Source: Flavobacterium phragmitis
GTDB lineage: Bacteria > Bacteroidota > Bacteroidia > Flavobacteriales > Flavobacteriaceae
Direction of reading: 5' to 3'
DNA length: 38,896 nt
Assembly: GCF_900112575.1 (NCBI RefSeq)
Contig: NZ_FOMH01000013.1
Location: forward strand, 135,664-174,559
Made by a program: the position numbers and the translations under genes. The notes under the pieces are model-generated. The model searched no databases, was not told the DNA's origin, and saw only the letters and a list, made by a program, of their open reading frames with translations. Below are positions 14,622-23,036 of this stretch, piece after piece; position 1 is the stretch's first letter; each line of letters begins with the position of its first letter.

Positions 14622-15113
14622 AGAAGCGTAGTTCCCGTTTTCTGAGTCGAAAACAACCTGAACATGCTCTAATAATGAAGTCGAAAGAGAAATGCCCTTA
14701 AAGTCTGCCTTTACAGGGTATTTTTTATGATTTCTGTCAACCAGTACTGCAGTTTTGAATTTTTTAAGCGGTACGTCTAAGAAATGACGAACAGCATATA
14801 TTAATGTAGTTCCAGAATTTAAAACGTCATCCACAAGAACTAATCCTTTGTTTGAATATTCTTCAGGGCTTAATGAAGTTTGTATAGTATCCTGAGGGTT
14901 TTGTTTGTTTACTTTGACCTCGCAAATCGAAACTTTTAAAGTAGAGATACTGCTTAAAGCAGTAGCTATTTTTTCTGCAAAAACAAATCCATTAGAAGCA
15001 ATGCCCGCAATAACGACTTCTTCTTCGTCAACAAAAGTTTCGTAGATTTGATAAGCGATACGTTTTATTTTGTGTTCGACTTCCTGATTCGTTAAGATGA
15101 TGTTACTGCTCAT
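14613..15113 (-). CDS. PyrR-like phosphoribosyltransferase
   Basis: A 166-residue type I PRTase. The PRPP loop is VLVDDVLNSGTT (92-103), with the two acidic residues and the N-S-G-T-T pocket. The hood and flexible loop regions match PyrR/uracil-type PRTases, including IAGIASNGFVFAEKIA (35-50). PyrR proteins either attenuate pyr operons or act as minor uracil PRTases; Bacteroidota members are usually annotated only as phosphoribosyltransferase. There is no pyr gene nearby, so a regulatory role is not supported by context. It converges on aroK with overlapping ends. Confidence 0.88.
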   Translation of the reverse strand: MSSNIILTNQEVEHKIKRIAYQIYETFVDEEEVVIAGIASNGFVFAEKIATALSSISTLKVSICEVKVNKQNPQDTIQTSLSPEEYSNKGLVLVDDVLNSGTTLIYAVRHFLDVPLKKFKTAVLVDRNHKKYPVKADFKGISLSTSLLEHVQVVFDSENGNYASLS

Positions 15114-15252
15114 AATTAAATTTTTTTGCTAAAGTACAAATTTTAAAATCCAATACTAAAAATCCAAATTCCAAATTTGGCTGTTAGTTCGTTCAATGTT
15201 AAGTTTGTATTTAGGGTTTGGGAAAATTGGAATTTAAAAAAAAAAGGAATTT

Positions 15253-15648
15253 TTAAATTTCGTCTTCATCGTTCTCATTGAAGACTTCATCTCCGTAATC
15301 ATCAATGTCTCTACGATCTTTTTTGGTTGGTCTTCCTGTTCCGCTTTTTCGATAATGTTCTTTTGATAGCTTTAGAAGTTCTAAATGTGCGTAGGCTTCT
15401 GGTGGAGTTTCGTTTTTACGATAAATATCGACCAATTTTGCACCAACACGATTTTCTGGAATATCCAACACGGTTATTATCTGTGTAATTTGATCTTTTC
15501 TAAAAGTAATTCGGTCTGTAGGAAAAACTTCTTTGGACGGTTTTGCAACCTGTCCGTTTACAGTAATGTGGTTCTTTTTGCAAGCTTCAGTAACCATGTT
15601 TCTGGTCTTGTAATAACGAACGCACCATAAGTATTTATCTACTCTCAT
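15253..15648 (-). CDS. S4-domain RNA-binding protein (Hsp15/RqcP type)
   Basis: A 131-residue protein with an S4 domain at residues about 1-60 (MRVDKYLWCVRYYKTRNMVT, then KKNHITVNGQVAKPSKEV), followed by a charged tail rich in Lys, Asp and Glu. The Hsp15 family binds stalled 50S subunits carrying nascent chains and recycles them. Related RqcP acts in Ala-tailing quality control. The acidic C-terminus (EVFNENDEDEI) is typical in Bacteroidota. It diverges from the FKBP lipoprotein gene over an 80-base gap. Confidence 0.85.
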   Translation of the reverse strand: MRVDKYLWCVRYYKTRNMVTEACKKNHITVNGQVAKPSKEVFPTDRITFRKDQITQIITVLDIPENRVGAKLVDIYRKNETPPEAYAHLELLKLSKEHYRKSGTGRPTKKDRRDIDDYGDEVFNENDEDEI

Positions 15649-15728
15649 ATAATTTTCTAAATTCCAAGTTAAATTCTTTACAAAAATAAATCAATATTGT
15701 ATCTTGCGCACCTAAAAAAATCATAATA

Positions 15729-16880
15729 ATGAATAAATTTAAATATTATTTTGTTTTATTACTGGCTGGTATTGCCATCGTATCTTGTAATAAAAAAGAT
15801 GATGATAATATAGAGATTACTCCTCCAAGGGATTATGCAGAGCAGTATAAGGCTGATAATGATTCGATTGTAAAATATTTAAAAAATAATTTTATTGAGG
15901 TTGATACTCAAACCTTTGATGTTAAAGTAAGTAAGATTACAGATCCAGCGACACAGGTTTCTATTTGGGACCAAAAGACTTATCCTTTGGAGTATAGAGA
16001 TGTATATAATCGTGATGTGACTTATAGAGTTTATTATTTAACATTTAGAAAAGGTGCTGGAGAAGCTCCTTGTAACTTTGATAGTGTTAATGTATCTTAT
16101 GTAGGAAGTCTTTTAAATGGGACTGAGTTTGATAACTCCTATGGTTTAGGGCGTGATTTGAATTTGGATGTCTATGCAGCTGTTAGTTCACTTGAAGGTT
16201 GGGGAGAAATTATGCCTAAATTTAAAACTGGAGTTCGCAGTGCTGTTGGCGCTGATGGTACATATACTTATAGTGATTATGGTGCTGGAATGATGTTTTT
16301 GCCTTCAGGTTTAGGATATTATGCTAATACTCAAAGTGCTATTCCAGCTTATTCTCCGTTAGTGTTTAGTTTTAAGTTGTATAGTTTAAGAAGAGTTGAT
16401 AGTGAATACAATATTACAGCTAACGGACGTGTTGTGGTTGGAGATGGTGTTCCAACTTATTTAGAGGATATTAATGGCGACGGTTATGTTTATGATCAAA
16501 GAGATACATCAAGATTTCCTAATCTGCCAAAAGAATTAATTGATGATACAGATGGTGATGGAATTGCTGATTTTGTTGATTTCGATGATGATGGTGACGG
16601 TTATACTACTAGATTTGAAATTACAAAACCAACAGGTGCTCCATTTTCAGGAATTAGTTTGTATTATCCATACAATCCAATGCCGGATAATCCAGATACC
16701 AAAAATGTAGATGAGAGCGAAATATGGGGGATTCCTAGAAGGTTTACAGGTCCGCTTGTAGATCCAAGTAAGCCAGAATCGGCAACGAATCCTAAAACAG
16801 CTACTGTTGAAGATTACACGGATCCAACTCGATTAAGATTGCATCTGGATAAAAATAACCATTCAGGAACTGGGTACTAA
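15729..16880 (+). CDS. FKBP-type peptidyl-prolyl isomerase lipoprotein with Asp-rich repeats
   Basis: A 383-residue protein. Signal peptidase II signal: LLLAGIAIVSC with C20. It is followed by NKKDDDN, which fits the Lys-Asp/Glu lipoprotein export signal described in Capnocytophaga and Flavobacterium, so surface exposure is plausible. The FKBP domain is at about 118-221: VSYVGSLLNGTEFDNS, GWGEIMPKFKTG, FLPSGLGYY and PLVFSFKLYSL. After it come calcium-loop-like repeats at 247-293 (DINGDGYVYDQRD, DTDGDGIADFVDFDDDGDGY) of thrombospondin type 3 character, then a Pro/Asp-rich tail. It probably helps fold exported proteins on the outer membrane. It is followed by a strong bidirectional terminator. 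Confidence 0.88.
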   Translation: MNKFKYYFVLLLAGIAIVSCNKKDDDNIEITPPRDYAEQYKADNDSIVKYLKNNFIEVDTQTFDVKVSKITDPATQVSIWDQKTYPLEYRDVYNRDVTYRVYYLTFRKGAGEAPCNFDSVNVSYVGSLLNGTEFDNSYGLGRDLNLDVYAAVSSLEGWGEIMPKFKTGVRSAVGADGTYTYSDYGAGMMFLPSGLGYYANTQSAIPAYSPLVFSFKLYSLRRVDSEYNITANGRVVVGDGVPTYLEDINGDGYVYDQRDTSRFPNLPKELIDDTDGDGIADFVDFDDDGDGYTTRFEITKPTGAPFSGISLYYPYNPMPDNPDTKNVDESEIWGIPRRFTGPLVDPSKPESATNPKTATVEDYTDPTRLRLHLDKNNHSGTGY

Positions 16881-16899
16881 ATAAAATAAAAGACTATAA

Positions 16900-16932
16900 A
16901 AAAAACCTCGAAATTCAATTTCGAGGTTTTTT
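16900..16932. terminator. bidirectional intrinsic terminator
   Basis: cctcgaaatt (16906-16915) pairs with aatttcgagg (16917-16926 region), with A7 before and T7 after. It lies between the convergent FKBP and transketolase genes and can serve both. Confidence 0.9.
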
Positions 16933-16948
16933 TATATATAGAAAAAAA

Positions 16949-17902
16949 TTATTTTCTTTTAATAACTCTTTCTACAGCTTCAACAATCGCTTGATTGTTC
17001 AATTTGTATTTTTCCATTAATTGCTCTGGTGTTCCAGATTCACCAAAACTATCTTTTACAGCAACAAATTCTTGTGGAGCTGGATTGTTTAAAGCTAATA
17101 CGCCTGAAACACTTTCTCCAAGACCTCCAAGATAGTTGTGCTCTTCGGCAGTTACAACACATTTCGTTTTTGCAACAGATTTTAAGATTGCTTCTTCGTC
17201 AAGAGGTTTGATAGTGTGGATGTTGATTACTTCGGCAGAGATTCCTTTAGCTTCTAAAGCTTCAGCAGCGATAAGCGCTTCCCAAACCAAGTGACCTGTA
17301 GCGATAATTGTTACATCTGTTCCTTCGTTTAACATAATCGCTTTTCCAATTACGAATGGTTCGTCAGCAGGAGTGAAGTTTGCTACTACCGGACGACCGA
17401 AACGTAAATAAGCTGGACCGTGGTGATCTGCTAATGCAATTGTAGCCGCTTTAGTCTGGTTGTAATCGCAAGTGTTGATTACAGTCATTCCTGGCAACAT
17501 TTTCATTAATCCGATATCTTCTAGGATTTGGTGAGTTGCACCATCTTCTCCTAAAGTTAAACCAGCATGAGAAGCACAGATTTTTACGTTTTTATCTGAA
17601 TAAGCAACAGATTGACGAATTTGATCGTAAACTCTTCCAGTAGAGAAGTTAGCGAAAGTTCCTGTGAAAGGAATTTTTCCTCCAATAGTTAAACCTGCAG
17701 CGATTCCGATCATGTTAGCTTCTGCGATTCCGATTTGGAAAAAGCGCTCTGGGTGATTTTTCTTGAATTCATCAAATTTTAATGATCCAATTAAGTCAGC
17801 ACATAATGCTACAACATTTTCATTTTTTTGACCTAGTTCAGTCATTCCCGCTCCAAAACCAGAGCGAGTGTCTTTACTTCCTGTATTTTCGTATTTTTTC
17901 AT
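16949..17902 (-). CDS. transketolase, C-terminal half (pyrimidine-binding and C domains)
   Basis: A 317-residue subunit that pairs with the product of the upstream gene (17980-18828) to form one functional transketolase. The pyrimidine-binding domain contains FFQIGIAEANMIGIAAGLTI, with the Glu that activates thiamine diphosphate, and ASHAGLTLGEDGATHQ. The C-terminal domain contains VVTAEEHNYLGGLGESVS. It transfers two-carbon units between sugar phosphates in the pentose phosphate pathway. Such split transketolases are common in Bacteroidota and archaea and are not a frameshift: both halves have their own starts and a 77-base spacer. Cytoplasmic. Confidence 0.94.
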   Translation of the reverse strand: MKKYENTGSKDTRSGFGAGMTELGQKNENVVALCADLIGSLKFDEFKKNHPERFFQIGIAEANMIGIAAGLTIGGKIPFTGTFANFSTGRVYDQIRQSVAYSDKNVKICASHAGLTLGEDGATHQILEDIGLMKMLPGMTVINTCDYNQTKAATIALADHHGPAYLRFGRPVVANFTPADEPFVIGKAIMLNEGTDVTIIATGHLVWEALIAAEALEAKGISAEVINIHTIKPLDEEAILKSVAKTKCVVTAEEHNYLGGLGESVSGVLALNNPAPQEFVAVKDSFGESGTPEQLMEKYKLNNQAIVEAVERVIKRK

Positions 17903-17979
17903 TTTATTTCTTTTGAGATGTTGGTCCCTGATAGATTAGGTTCTTAAACTGAAAACTGTCTACTGAGACTGAACACTTT

Positions 17980-18828
17980 TTAATAGTCTGCTAAAGTTGA
18001 AACGTTTTGAGCCAAAGCACTTGCCAATTGATCGTTGTTTGGTGCTTTACCATGCCAAGCGTGAGTATGCATCATGAAATCAACACCATTACCCATTTCT
18101 GTATGTAATAAAATACAAACTGGTTTTCCTTTTCCTGTTCTTGATTTGGCATCGGTCAATCCAGCAATGATAGCGTCGATGTTGTTTCCTTCTTCAATAT
18201 CTAAAACATCCCAGCCAAAAGCTTCGAATTTAGCGCGAAGACTTCCCATTGGAAGAACTTCGTCTGTAGTTCCATCAATTTGTTTACCATTAAGGTCAAC
18301 AGTTGCAATGATGTTGTCTACTTTTTTAGCAGAAGCATACATGATAGCTTCCCAGTTTTGACCTTCTTGCAATTCACCATCTCCGTGTAAACTGTACACG
18401 ATATGATTGTCTTTGTTTAATTTTTTAGCTTGCGCTGCTCCAAGAGCTACAGATAAACCTTGTCCTAATGAACCAGAAGCAATACGAACTCCAGGTAAAC
18501 CTTCGTGAGTTGTTGGGTGCCCTTGTAAACGAGAATCTAACAATCTGAATGTTGCTAATTCTGATACAGGAAAATAACCGCTTCTTGCTAATACGCTGTA
18601 GAATACTGGTGAGATGTGTCCGTTTGAAAGAAAGAATAAATCTTCTCCAATTCCGTTCATATCAAAACCTTCTTTGCGTTCCATTATATTTTGATATAGT
18701 GTTACCAAAAATTCAGTACAACCTAAAGAACCACCTGGGTGTCCAGAGTTTACAGCATGTACCATTCTAAGAATATCTCTTCTTACTTGGATCGTTAAAT
18801 CGCTTAATTGTTGAGTGTTAGGTTTCAT
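17980..18828 (-). CDS. transketolase, N-terminal half (thiamine diphosphate-binding)
   Basis: A 282-residue subunit carrying the diphosphate-binding domain. It contains the active-site region SGHPGGSLGCTEFLVTLY, GHPTTHEGLPGVRIASGSLG, and the thiamine diphosphate motif beginning GDGELQEGQNWEAI and ending in VDLN (GDG-x-N type). It is the first gene of a two-gene unit with the C-terminal half. A full promoter match stands 26 bases upstream of the ATG. The spacer to the second gene contains a short actgagact repeat module also seen in the infC-rpmI gap. Confidence 0.94.
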   Translation of the reverse strand: MKPNTQQLSDLTIQVRRDILRMVHAVNSGHPGGSLGCTEFLVTLYQNIMERKEGFDMNGIGEDLFFLSNGHISPVFYSVLARSGYFPVSELATFRLLDSRLQGHPTTHEGLPGVRIASGSLGQGLSVALGAAQAKKLNKDNHIVYSLHGDGELQEGQNWEAIMYASAKKVDNIIATVDLNGKQIDGTTDEVLPMGSLRAKFEAFGWDVLDIEEGNNIDAIIAGLTDAKSRTGKGKPVCILLHTEMGNGVDFMMHTHAWHGKAPNNDQLASALAQNVSTLADY

Positions 18829-18853
18829 TTTATTTGTAAAAGTTAAACTGAAG

Positions 18854-18884
18854 CAAAAGTAACGGATATTTTGTGGGGAGACAA
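18854..18884 (-). promoter_or_regulatory. transketolase operon promoter
   Basis: On the minus strand, TTG (18882-18884), 20 bases, TACTTTTG (18854-18861). This exactly matches TTG-N17-23-TAnnTTTG, with a leader of about 20 bases. Confidence 0.72.
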
Positions 18885-18990
18885 ATGATTTTCTGCTTTA
18901 GTTCATTTCAATTGTTAAATTTTTTTGCTCTTTTTTTATCAAAACTAAAGAAAAAACAAGAAATTGATAATCGTATAAAAAGAAATGCTA

Positions 18991-19042
18991 CAGATTAAAC
19001 GGATTGTAATGATTTTAAAATCTATTAAATCTGTGTAATCTG
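18991..19042. repeat. imperfect palindrome (cagattaaacggatt / aatctgtgtaatctg)
   Basis: The arms 18991-19005 and 19028-19042 are complementary at 13 of 15 positions. The text resembles short intergenic repeats I know from other Flavobacterium sequences. It has no gene and no clear role. Confidence 0.55.
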
Positions 19043-19084
19043 CAGCAAAAAGAAAACGTAGAAGTTTATAAGGTCTGATTTTTT

Positions 19085-19387
19085 TTAATTTGTATCGCTT
19101 TCGCTGTAATAATTATTCTCTTCATCTTCAGAACCAATATCTTCCTGCTGATCGTCTAGTTCAGAGCCGGGAACATCCAAATCATTTCCGATTTTATCGC
19201 TGTTCTGTTTCCATTCGTGATTGTCATTATTAATTATTCTTTCTCCAGAAATGTCTTGAGGATCAATGTCTTCTAGTCTTTCTTCTTGATTGTAGATGTC
19301 TTCGTTTGCTGGATAATCCATATTTTCAAGGTTTTTTTCGATTTGATTGTCCTTGATATCGTCTAATTTATCTTCTGAGTTTATCAT
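19085..19387 (-). CDS. acidic hypothetical protein
   Basis: A 100-residue, strongly acidic, low-complexity protein (clusters such as NQEERLEDIDPQD and GSEDEENNYYSES). It has no signal peptide or membrane segment and is predicted to be largely disordered. I do not recognise a function. It stands alone between two repeat-bearing intergenic gaps. The regular codon structure and an ATG after an AT-rich leader support a real gene, but short acidic ORFs deserve some caution. Confidence 0.65.
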   Translation of the reverse strand: MINSEDKLDDIKDNQIEKNLENMDYPANEDIYNQEERLEDIDPQDISGERIINNDNHEWKQNSDKIGNDLDVPGSELDDQQEDIGSEDEENNYYSESDTN

Positions 19388-19743
19388 GATTTCTAAAATT
19401 TTAGTTGAATATTAAAATTACGAAAGAAATGAATGAGTTTGTTATACTTTACTAATAGCATTGTTGCAGTTTTTACATTCCGATTTTATTGATGGACTTT
19501 CTTGAAGAACCGTTTGCGTTAGCGATTACTTCAAAATATTTTATTTTTTATTGGAGTTCAGTGAATTTCATTTAAATCGGGAATATAGCGAATAGCCCGA
19601 CCGAAGGGAACGCCCAAAAAAAGTTATGAGTTATGAGTTTTTTGCATCAGGTTTTTCGGTTATTGTCTAATTTTCTAATTGAGAAATTATCTAATTAATT
19701 TTCCTGAAATTAACTTATCTTTGCCGACTGAAAAAAGAAACAA
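19388..19743. other. intergenic region upstream of tgt
   Basis: 356 bases without a convincing gene. It contains short repeat fragments (agcgaatagcccgaccgaaggg near 19588, tandem gttatgagttatgag near 19623) and the tgt promoter box at its right end. Nothing else is seen. Confidence 0.6.
19716..19723 (+). promoter_or_regulatory. -7 box of tgt
   Basis: TATCTTTG matches TAnnTTTG exactly, 20 bases before the tgt ATG. No TTG occurs at the standard spacing upstream. Confidence 0.5.
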
Positions 19744-20874
19744 ATGAAGTTCGATTTATTACAAAAAGATCCGCAGTCTAAAGCAAGAGCGGGAAGTATA
19801 ACTACTGATCACGGCGTAATTGAAACGCCTATTTTTATGCCGGTTGGAACGGTTGCGTCTGTAAAAGGGGTGCATCAGCGTGAGCTTAAAGAAGAAATAA
19901 ATCCGGATATTATTCTAGGAAACACCTACCATTTATATTTACGTCCGCAGACTGAAATTTTAGAAAAAGCAGGCGGATTACATAAATTCATGAATTGGGA
20001 TCGTAATATTTTGACTGATTCTGGAGGATATCAAGTGTATTCTCTTTCTTCAAATAGAAAAATAAAGGAAGAAGGGGTAAAGTTCAAATCGCATATTGAT
20101 GGTTCTTACCACTTTTTTACTCCTGAAAATGTAATGGAAATTCAGCGTACTATTGGAGCTGATATTATTATGGCTTTTGACGAATGTACACCTTATCCTT
20201 GCGATTATAGATATGCGCAACGTTCTATGCACATGACACATCGTTGGCTGGATCGTTGTATTAATCATTTGGAAAAAGTTCCCTATAAATACGGTTATGA
20301 ACAAACGTTTTTCCCGATTGTTCAAGGAAGTACTTATAAAGATTTACGCCGCCAGTCGGCTGAATATATTGCTAATTCTGGACAACAAGGAAATGCAATT
20401 GGTGGACTTTCAGTTGGTGAACCTGCGGAAGAAATGTACGCGATGACAGAAGTGGTTTGCGAAATTCTTCCAGAAGATAAACCTCGTTATTTAATGGGAG
20501 TTGGAACACCAATTAATATTCTGGAAAATATTGCGTTAGGAATTGATATGTTCGATTGTGTTATGCCAACTCGAAATGCAAGAAATGGTATGTTGTTTAC
20601 AGCAAACGGAACAATCAACATCAAAAACAAAAAATGGGAAGCAGATTTTTCTCCAATTGATGAGATGGGGCACACTTTTGTCGATACAGAATATTCAAAA
20701 GCATATTTACGTCATTTATTCGCTGCCAATGAATATTTAGGAAAACAAATTGCAACGATACATAATCTAGGTTTCTATATGTGGTTGGTTCGTGAAGCTA
20801 GAAAACATATCTTAGCCGGAGATTTTAGACCATGGAAAGAAATGATGGTTAAAAATATGAGCCAAAGACTATAA
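19744..20874 (+). CDS. tgt: queuine/preQ1 tRNA-ribosyltransferase lacking the zinc cysteines
   Basis: Exchanges guanine-34 for preQ1 in GUN-anticodon tRNAs during queuosine synthesis. The 376-residue TIM barrel has the substrate Asp in LTDSGGYQVYS (D92) and IVQGSTYKDLR, GGLSVGEP, and the nucleophile Asp in FDCVMPTRNARNG (D271). The usual C-x-C-x2-C zinc site before the final His is absent. The aligned positions are G309, T311 and D314 in PIDEMGHTFVDTEYSKAYLRH, while the His of IATIHNL (H340) remains. The protein is otherwise complete and well conserved. It is followed by a strong palindrome and the LptF/G permease gene. Confidence 0.93.
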   Translation: MKFDLLQKDPQSKARAGSITTDHGVIETPIFMPVGTVASVKGVHQRELKEEINPDIILGNTYHLYLRPQTEILEKAGGLHKFMNWDRNILTDSGGYQVYSLSSNRKIKEEGVKFKSHIDGSYHFFTPENVMEIQRTIGADIIMAFDECTPYPCDYRYAQRSMHMTHRWLDRCINHLEKVPYKYGYEQTFFPIVQGSTYKDLRRQSAEYIANSGQQGNAIGGLSVGEPAEEMYAMTEVVCEILPEDKPRYLMGVGTPINILENIALGIDMFDCVMPTRNARNGMLFTANGTINIKNKKWEADFSPIDEMGHTFVDTEYSKAYLRHLFAANEYLGKQIATIHNLGFYMWLVREARKHILAGDFRPWKEMMVKNMSQRL

Positions 20875-20884
20875 GAGGTTTCAA

Positions 20885-20940
20885 GTTTCAGGTTTCATGT
20901 TTCAAGTTCTCTAGAAAACTTGAAACATGAAACCTGAAAC
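20885..20940. repeat. 24-bp perfect hairpin (gtttcaggtttcatgtttca type)
   Basis: The arms 20885-20908 and 20917-20940 are perfectly complementary, with an 8-base loop. It lies 10 bases after the tgt stop. It may terminate tgt transcription, although no T-run follows. The internal repetition of gtttca is notable. Confidence 0.8.
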
Positions 20941-20958
20941 AAAACAAACAAAATTTAT

Positions 20959-22047
20959 ATGCTGACAATAATAGATAAATACATCTTAAAAAGATATCTA
21001 GGAACTTTTTCTGTGATGTTGCTTTTATTTGCACCAATTGGAATCGTAATTGACGTTTCTGAAAAAGTAAATAAGATGCTAGAAAACAAGATTCCGTTTA
21101 TGGATATTGCTTTCTATTATTACAATTTTACCATTTATTTTATCAATTCACTTTTTCCGATATTCTTATTCTTATCGGTGATTTGGTTTACTTCGAAATT
21201 GGCCAATAATACAGAGATTATTGCTATTTTAAGTTCAGGAATTTCGTTTACGCGATTTTTGCGACCTTATATTATTGGGGCTACGATTGTTTCTCTTTTT
21301 GTACTGTTAATGGGATTTTTTATTGTTCCTGCCGCCAGTGAAGGTTATAACAATTTTAGATATACTTATTTAAAAGGAAACGGAAAGGAACTCATGCGAG
21401 GCGAGAATACCAATGTTTACAGACAAATTAACGATCATGATTTTATTTTTGTAAATAGTTTTAATGAAGAATCAAAAACTGCTTTTAATTTTACTTTAGA
21501 GCATTTTGAAAAAGAAAAACTTACCTATAAAATTACAGCAAGCCGTATAAAATGGGATCCAAAGAAAAAGATTTATATTTTATACGATTATACAAAAAGA
21601 ACGGTTGGCGAGCTAAATGATGTGCTTGAAAAATCACCCGAAAAAAATGTTGCTTTCAAGTTTGAACTTGCCGATTTAACACCAGTTGTGTATATTGCAG
21701 AAACACTGACTTTAGGAAAACTAATTGATTTTATTGAAAAAGAAAGAAAAAGAGGTTCTGGAAACATCAATACTTATCTTGTTGTTTTGTATAAAAAATA
21801 CAGTGTTCCAGTTTCTGCTTTTATTTTGACTATTATTGCTGTGGCCGTTTCTTCTATGAAACGACGCGGTGGAATGGGAACAAACTTAGCAATCGGAATC
21901 GCTATTGCTTTCTCATTTGTATTCTTTGATAAAATTTTTGGTACACTTGCCGAAAAATCTACTTTCTCACCTTTATTAGCTGTCTGGTTCCCGAATATTG
22001 TTTTCGGAATTCTGGCGGTTTACCTATTACGTAATGCGAAACGATAA
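20959..22047 (+). CDS. LptF/LptG-family permease (YjgP/YjgQ)
   Basis: A 362-residue inner-membrane protein. Three N-terminal membrane segments lie at about 15-35, 55-80 and 98-120. A large periplasmic beta-jellyroll region follows (about 130-265), then three C-terminal segments around 278-358, including SVPVSAFILTIIAVAVSSMK. LptF and LptG pair with LptB to extract lipopolysaccharide from the inner membrane and pass it along LptC/A/D. A single gene cannot be assigned as F or G from sequence alone. The 3' end overlaps the EamA transporter gene by 14 bases. Confidence 0.9.
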   Translation: MLTIIDKYILKRYLGTFSVMLLLFAPIGIVIDVSEKVNKMLENKIPFMDIAFYYYNFTIYFINSLFPIFLFLSVIWFTSKLANNTEIIAILSSGISFTRFLRPYIIGATIVSLFVLLMGFFIVPAASEGYNNFRYTYLKGNGKELMRGENTNVYRQINDHDFIFVNSFNEESKTAFNFTLEHFEKEKLTYKITASRIKWDPKKKIYILYDYTKRTVGELNDVLEKSPEKNVAFKFELADLTPVVYIAETLTLGKLIDFIEKERKRGSGNINTYLVVLYKKYSVPVSAFILTIIAVAVSSMKRRGGMGTNLAIGIAIAFSFVFFDKIFGTLAEKSTFSPLLAVWFPNIVFGILAVYLLRNAKR

Positions 22048-22924
22048 TTTAAAAAGTTATTTAAATCTTCACTTAATTGTTTTTATCTGGGGTTTTACAG
22101 CCATTTTGGGCGCTTTAATAACTATTGATGCCAATAATCTGGTTTGGTTTAGAATGCTTATTGCTATGATTTTTTTAGGAGCTTTTATTGCTTATAAAAA
22201 ACAATCTTTTCAAGTTCCTGTAAAAGAATTTTTCAAACTAATTTTTGTTGGTTTATTAATTGCATTACACTGGATTTTCTTTTTTAAAGCCATTCACGTT
22301 TCCAATGTATCCATTACACTTTCCATTTTTTCACTAGGCGCTTTTTTTGCTTCTTTACTAGAACCTTTGTTTTATGGGCGTAAAGTTTTGTGGTATGAAG
22401 TTCTTTTTGGTCTTGTAATTATTGCAGGTTTGGGACTGATTCTTCAGGTAGAAATAAAATACCTTACCGGAGTTTATTATGCTTTGGCCGCAATCATTTT
22501 AGGAGTTTTGTTTACATTAATGAATGGAAAGCTGATTTCAGATCATGAACCTTCAGTAATTACTTTTTATGAATTTGGTGCAGGTGTTTTCTTTATTTCA
22601 ATTTATTTTTTAGTTGAAGGAAAATTCACGGCAGATTTCTTTGCGCTGTCCTTAAACAATTGGGTTTTATTATTGGTTTTATCCTCTGTTTGTACTGCTT
22701 ATGCCTTTACTGCATCTGTAAAAGTAATGCAGCGATTAACACCCTATACTGTAATGTTAACGACTAATTTAGAGCCTGTTTACGGAATAGTTCTGGCTTA
22801 TTTTATATTAGGAGGAAAAGAAAAAATGAGTGTGGAGTTTTATATTGGAGCTGTTATAATTATTATAACCGTTATCCTAAACGGTGTTTTTAAACACTAT
22901 CAGAAAAAGAAAGAGAGCTTGTAA
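22034..22924 (+). CDS. EamA/DMT-family transporter
   Basis: About 296 residues with ten hydrophobic segments in two EamA repeats, the drug/metabolite transporter fold. The chosen ATG (MRNDNLKSYLNLHLIVFIWG) puts the first membrane helix directly at the N-terminus, as usual in the family. A longer frame from 21998 would lie inside the permease gene. The second repeat contains TPYTVMLTTNLEPVYGIVLAY, a typical EamA signature. The transported compound is unknown (family members export amino acids or metabolites). It overlaps the permease gene, so the two are probably co-translated. The basic C-terminus (KHYQKKKE) agrees with a cytoplasmic tail. Confidence 0.88.
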   Translation: MRNDNLKSYLNLHLIVFIWGFTAILGALITIDANNLVWFRMLIAMIFLGAFIAYKKQSFQVPVKEFFKLIFVGLLIALHWIFFFKAIHVSNVSITLSIFSLGAFFASLLEPLFYGRKVLWYEVLFGLVIIAGLGLILQVEIKYLTGVYYALAAIILGVLFTLMNGKLISDHEPSVITFYEFGAGVFFISIYFLVEGKFTADFFALSLNNWVLLLVLSSVCTAYAFTASVKVMQRLTPYTVMLTTNLEPVYGIVLAYFILGGKEKMSVEFYIGAVIIIITVILNGVFKHYQKKKESL

Positions 22925-22996
22925 TAGTTTCCTTATTTTTAAAATGCATTTTTATACTTTAAATAACAATTAACTTCGCCAATGATATAATATTTT

Positions 22997-23004
22997 TATA
23001 TTTG
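22997..23004 (+). promoter_or_regulatory. -7 box of accA
   Basis: TATATTTG matches TAnnTTTG exactly, about 32 bases before the accA ATG. An upstream ttc at about 22975 lies at -33 spacing but is not the consensus TTG. Confidence 0.5.
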
Positions 23005-23036
23005 CGGTTCGATTTACAAACAAAATTCAAAAATCC

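Noticed and set aside
16949..18828. Transketolase broken by a frameshift
   Set aside because: Both halves have proper starts, the spacer is 77 bases and the split is at the known domain border; this is a normal split enzyme.
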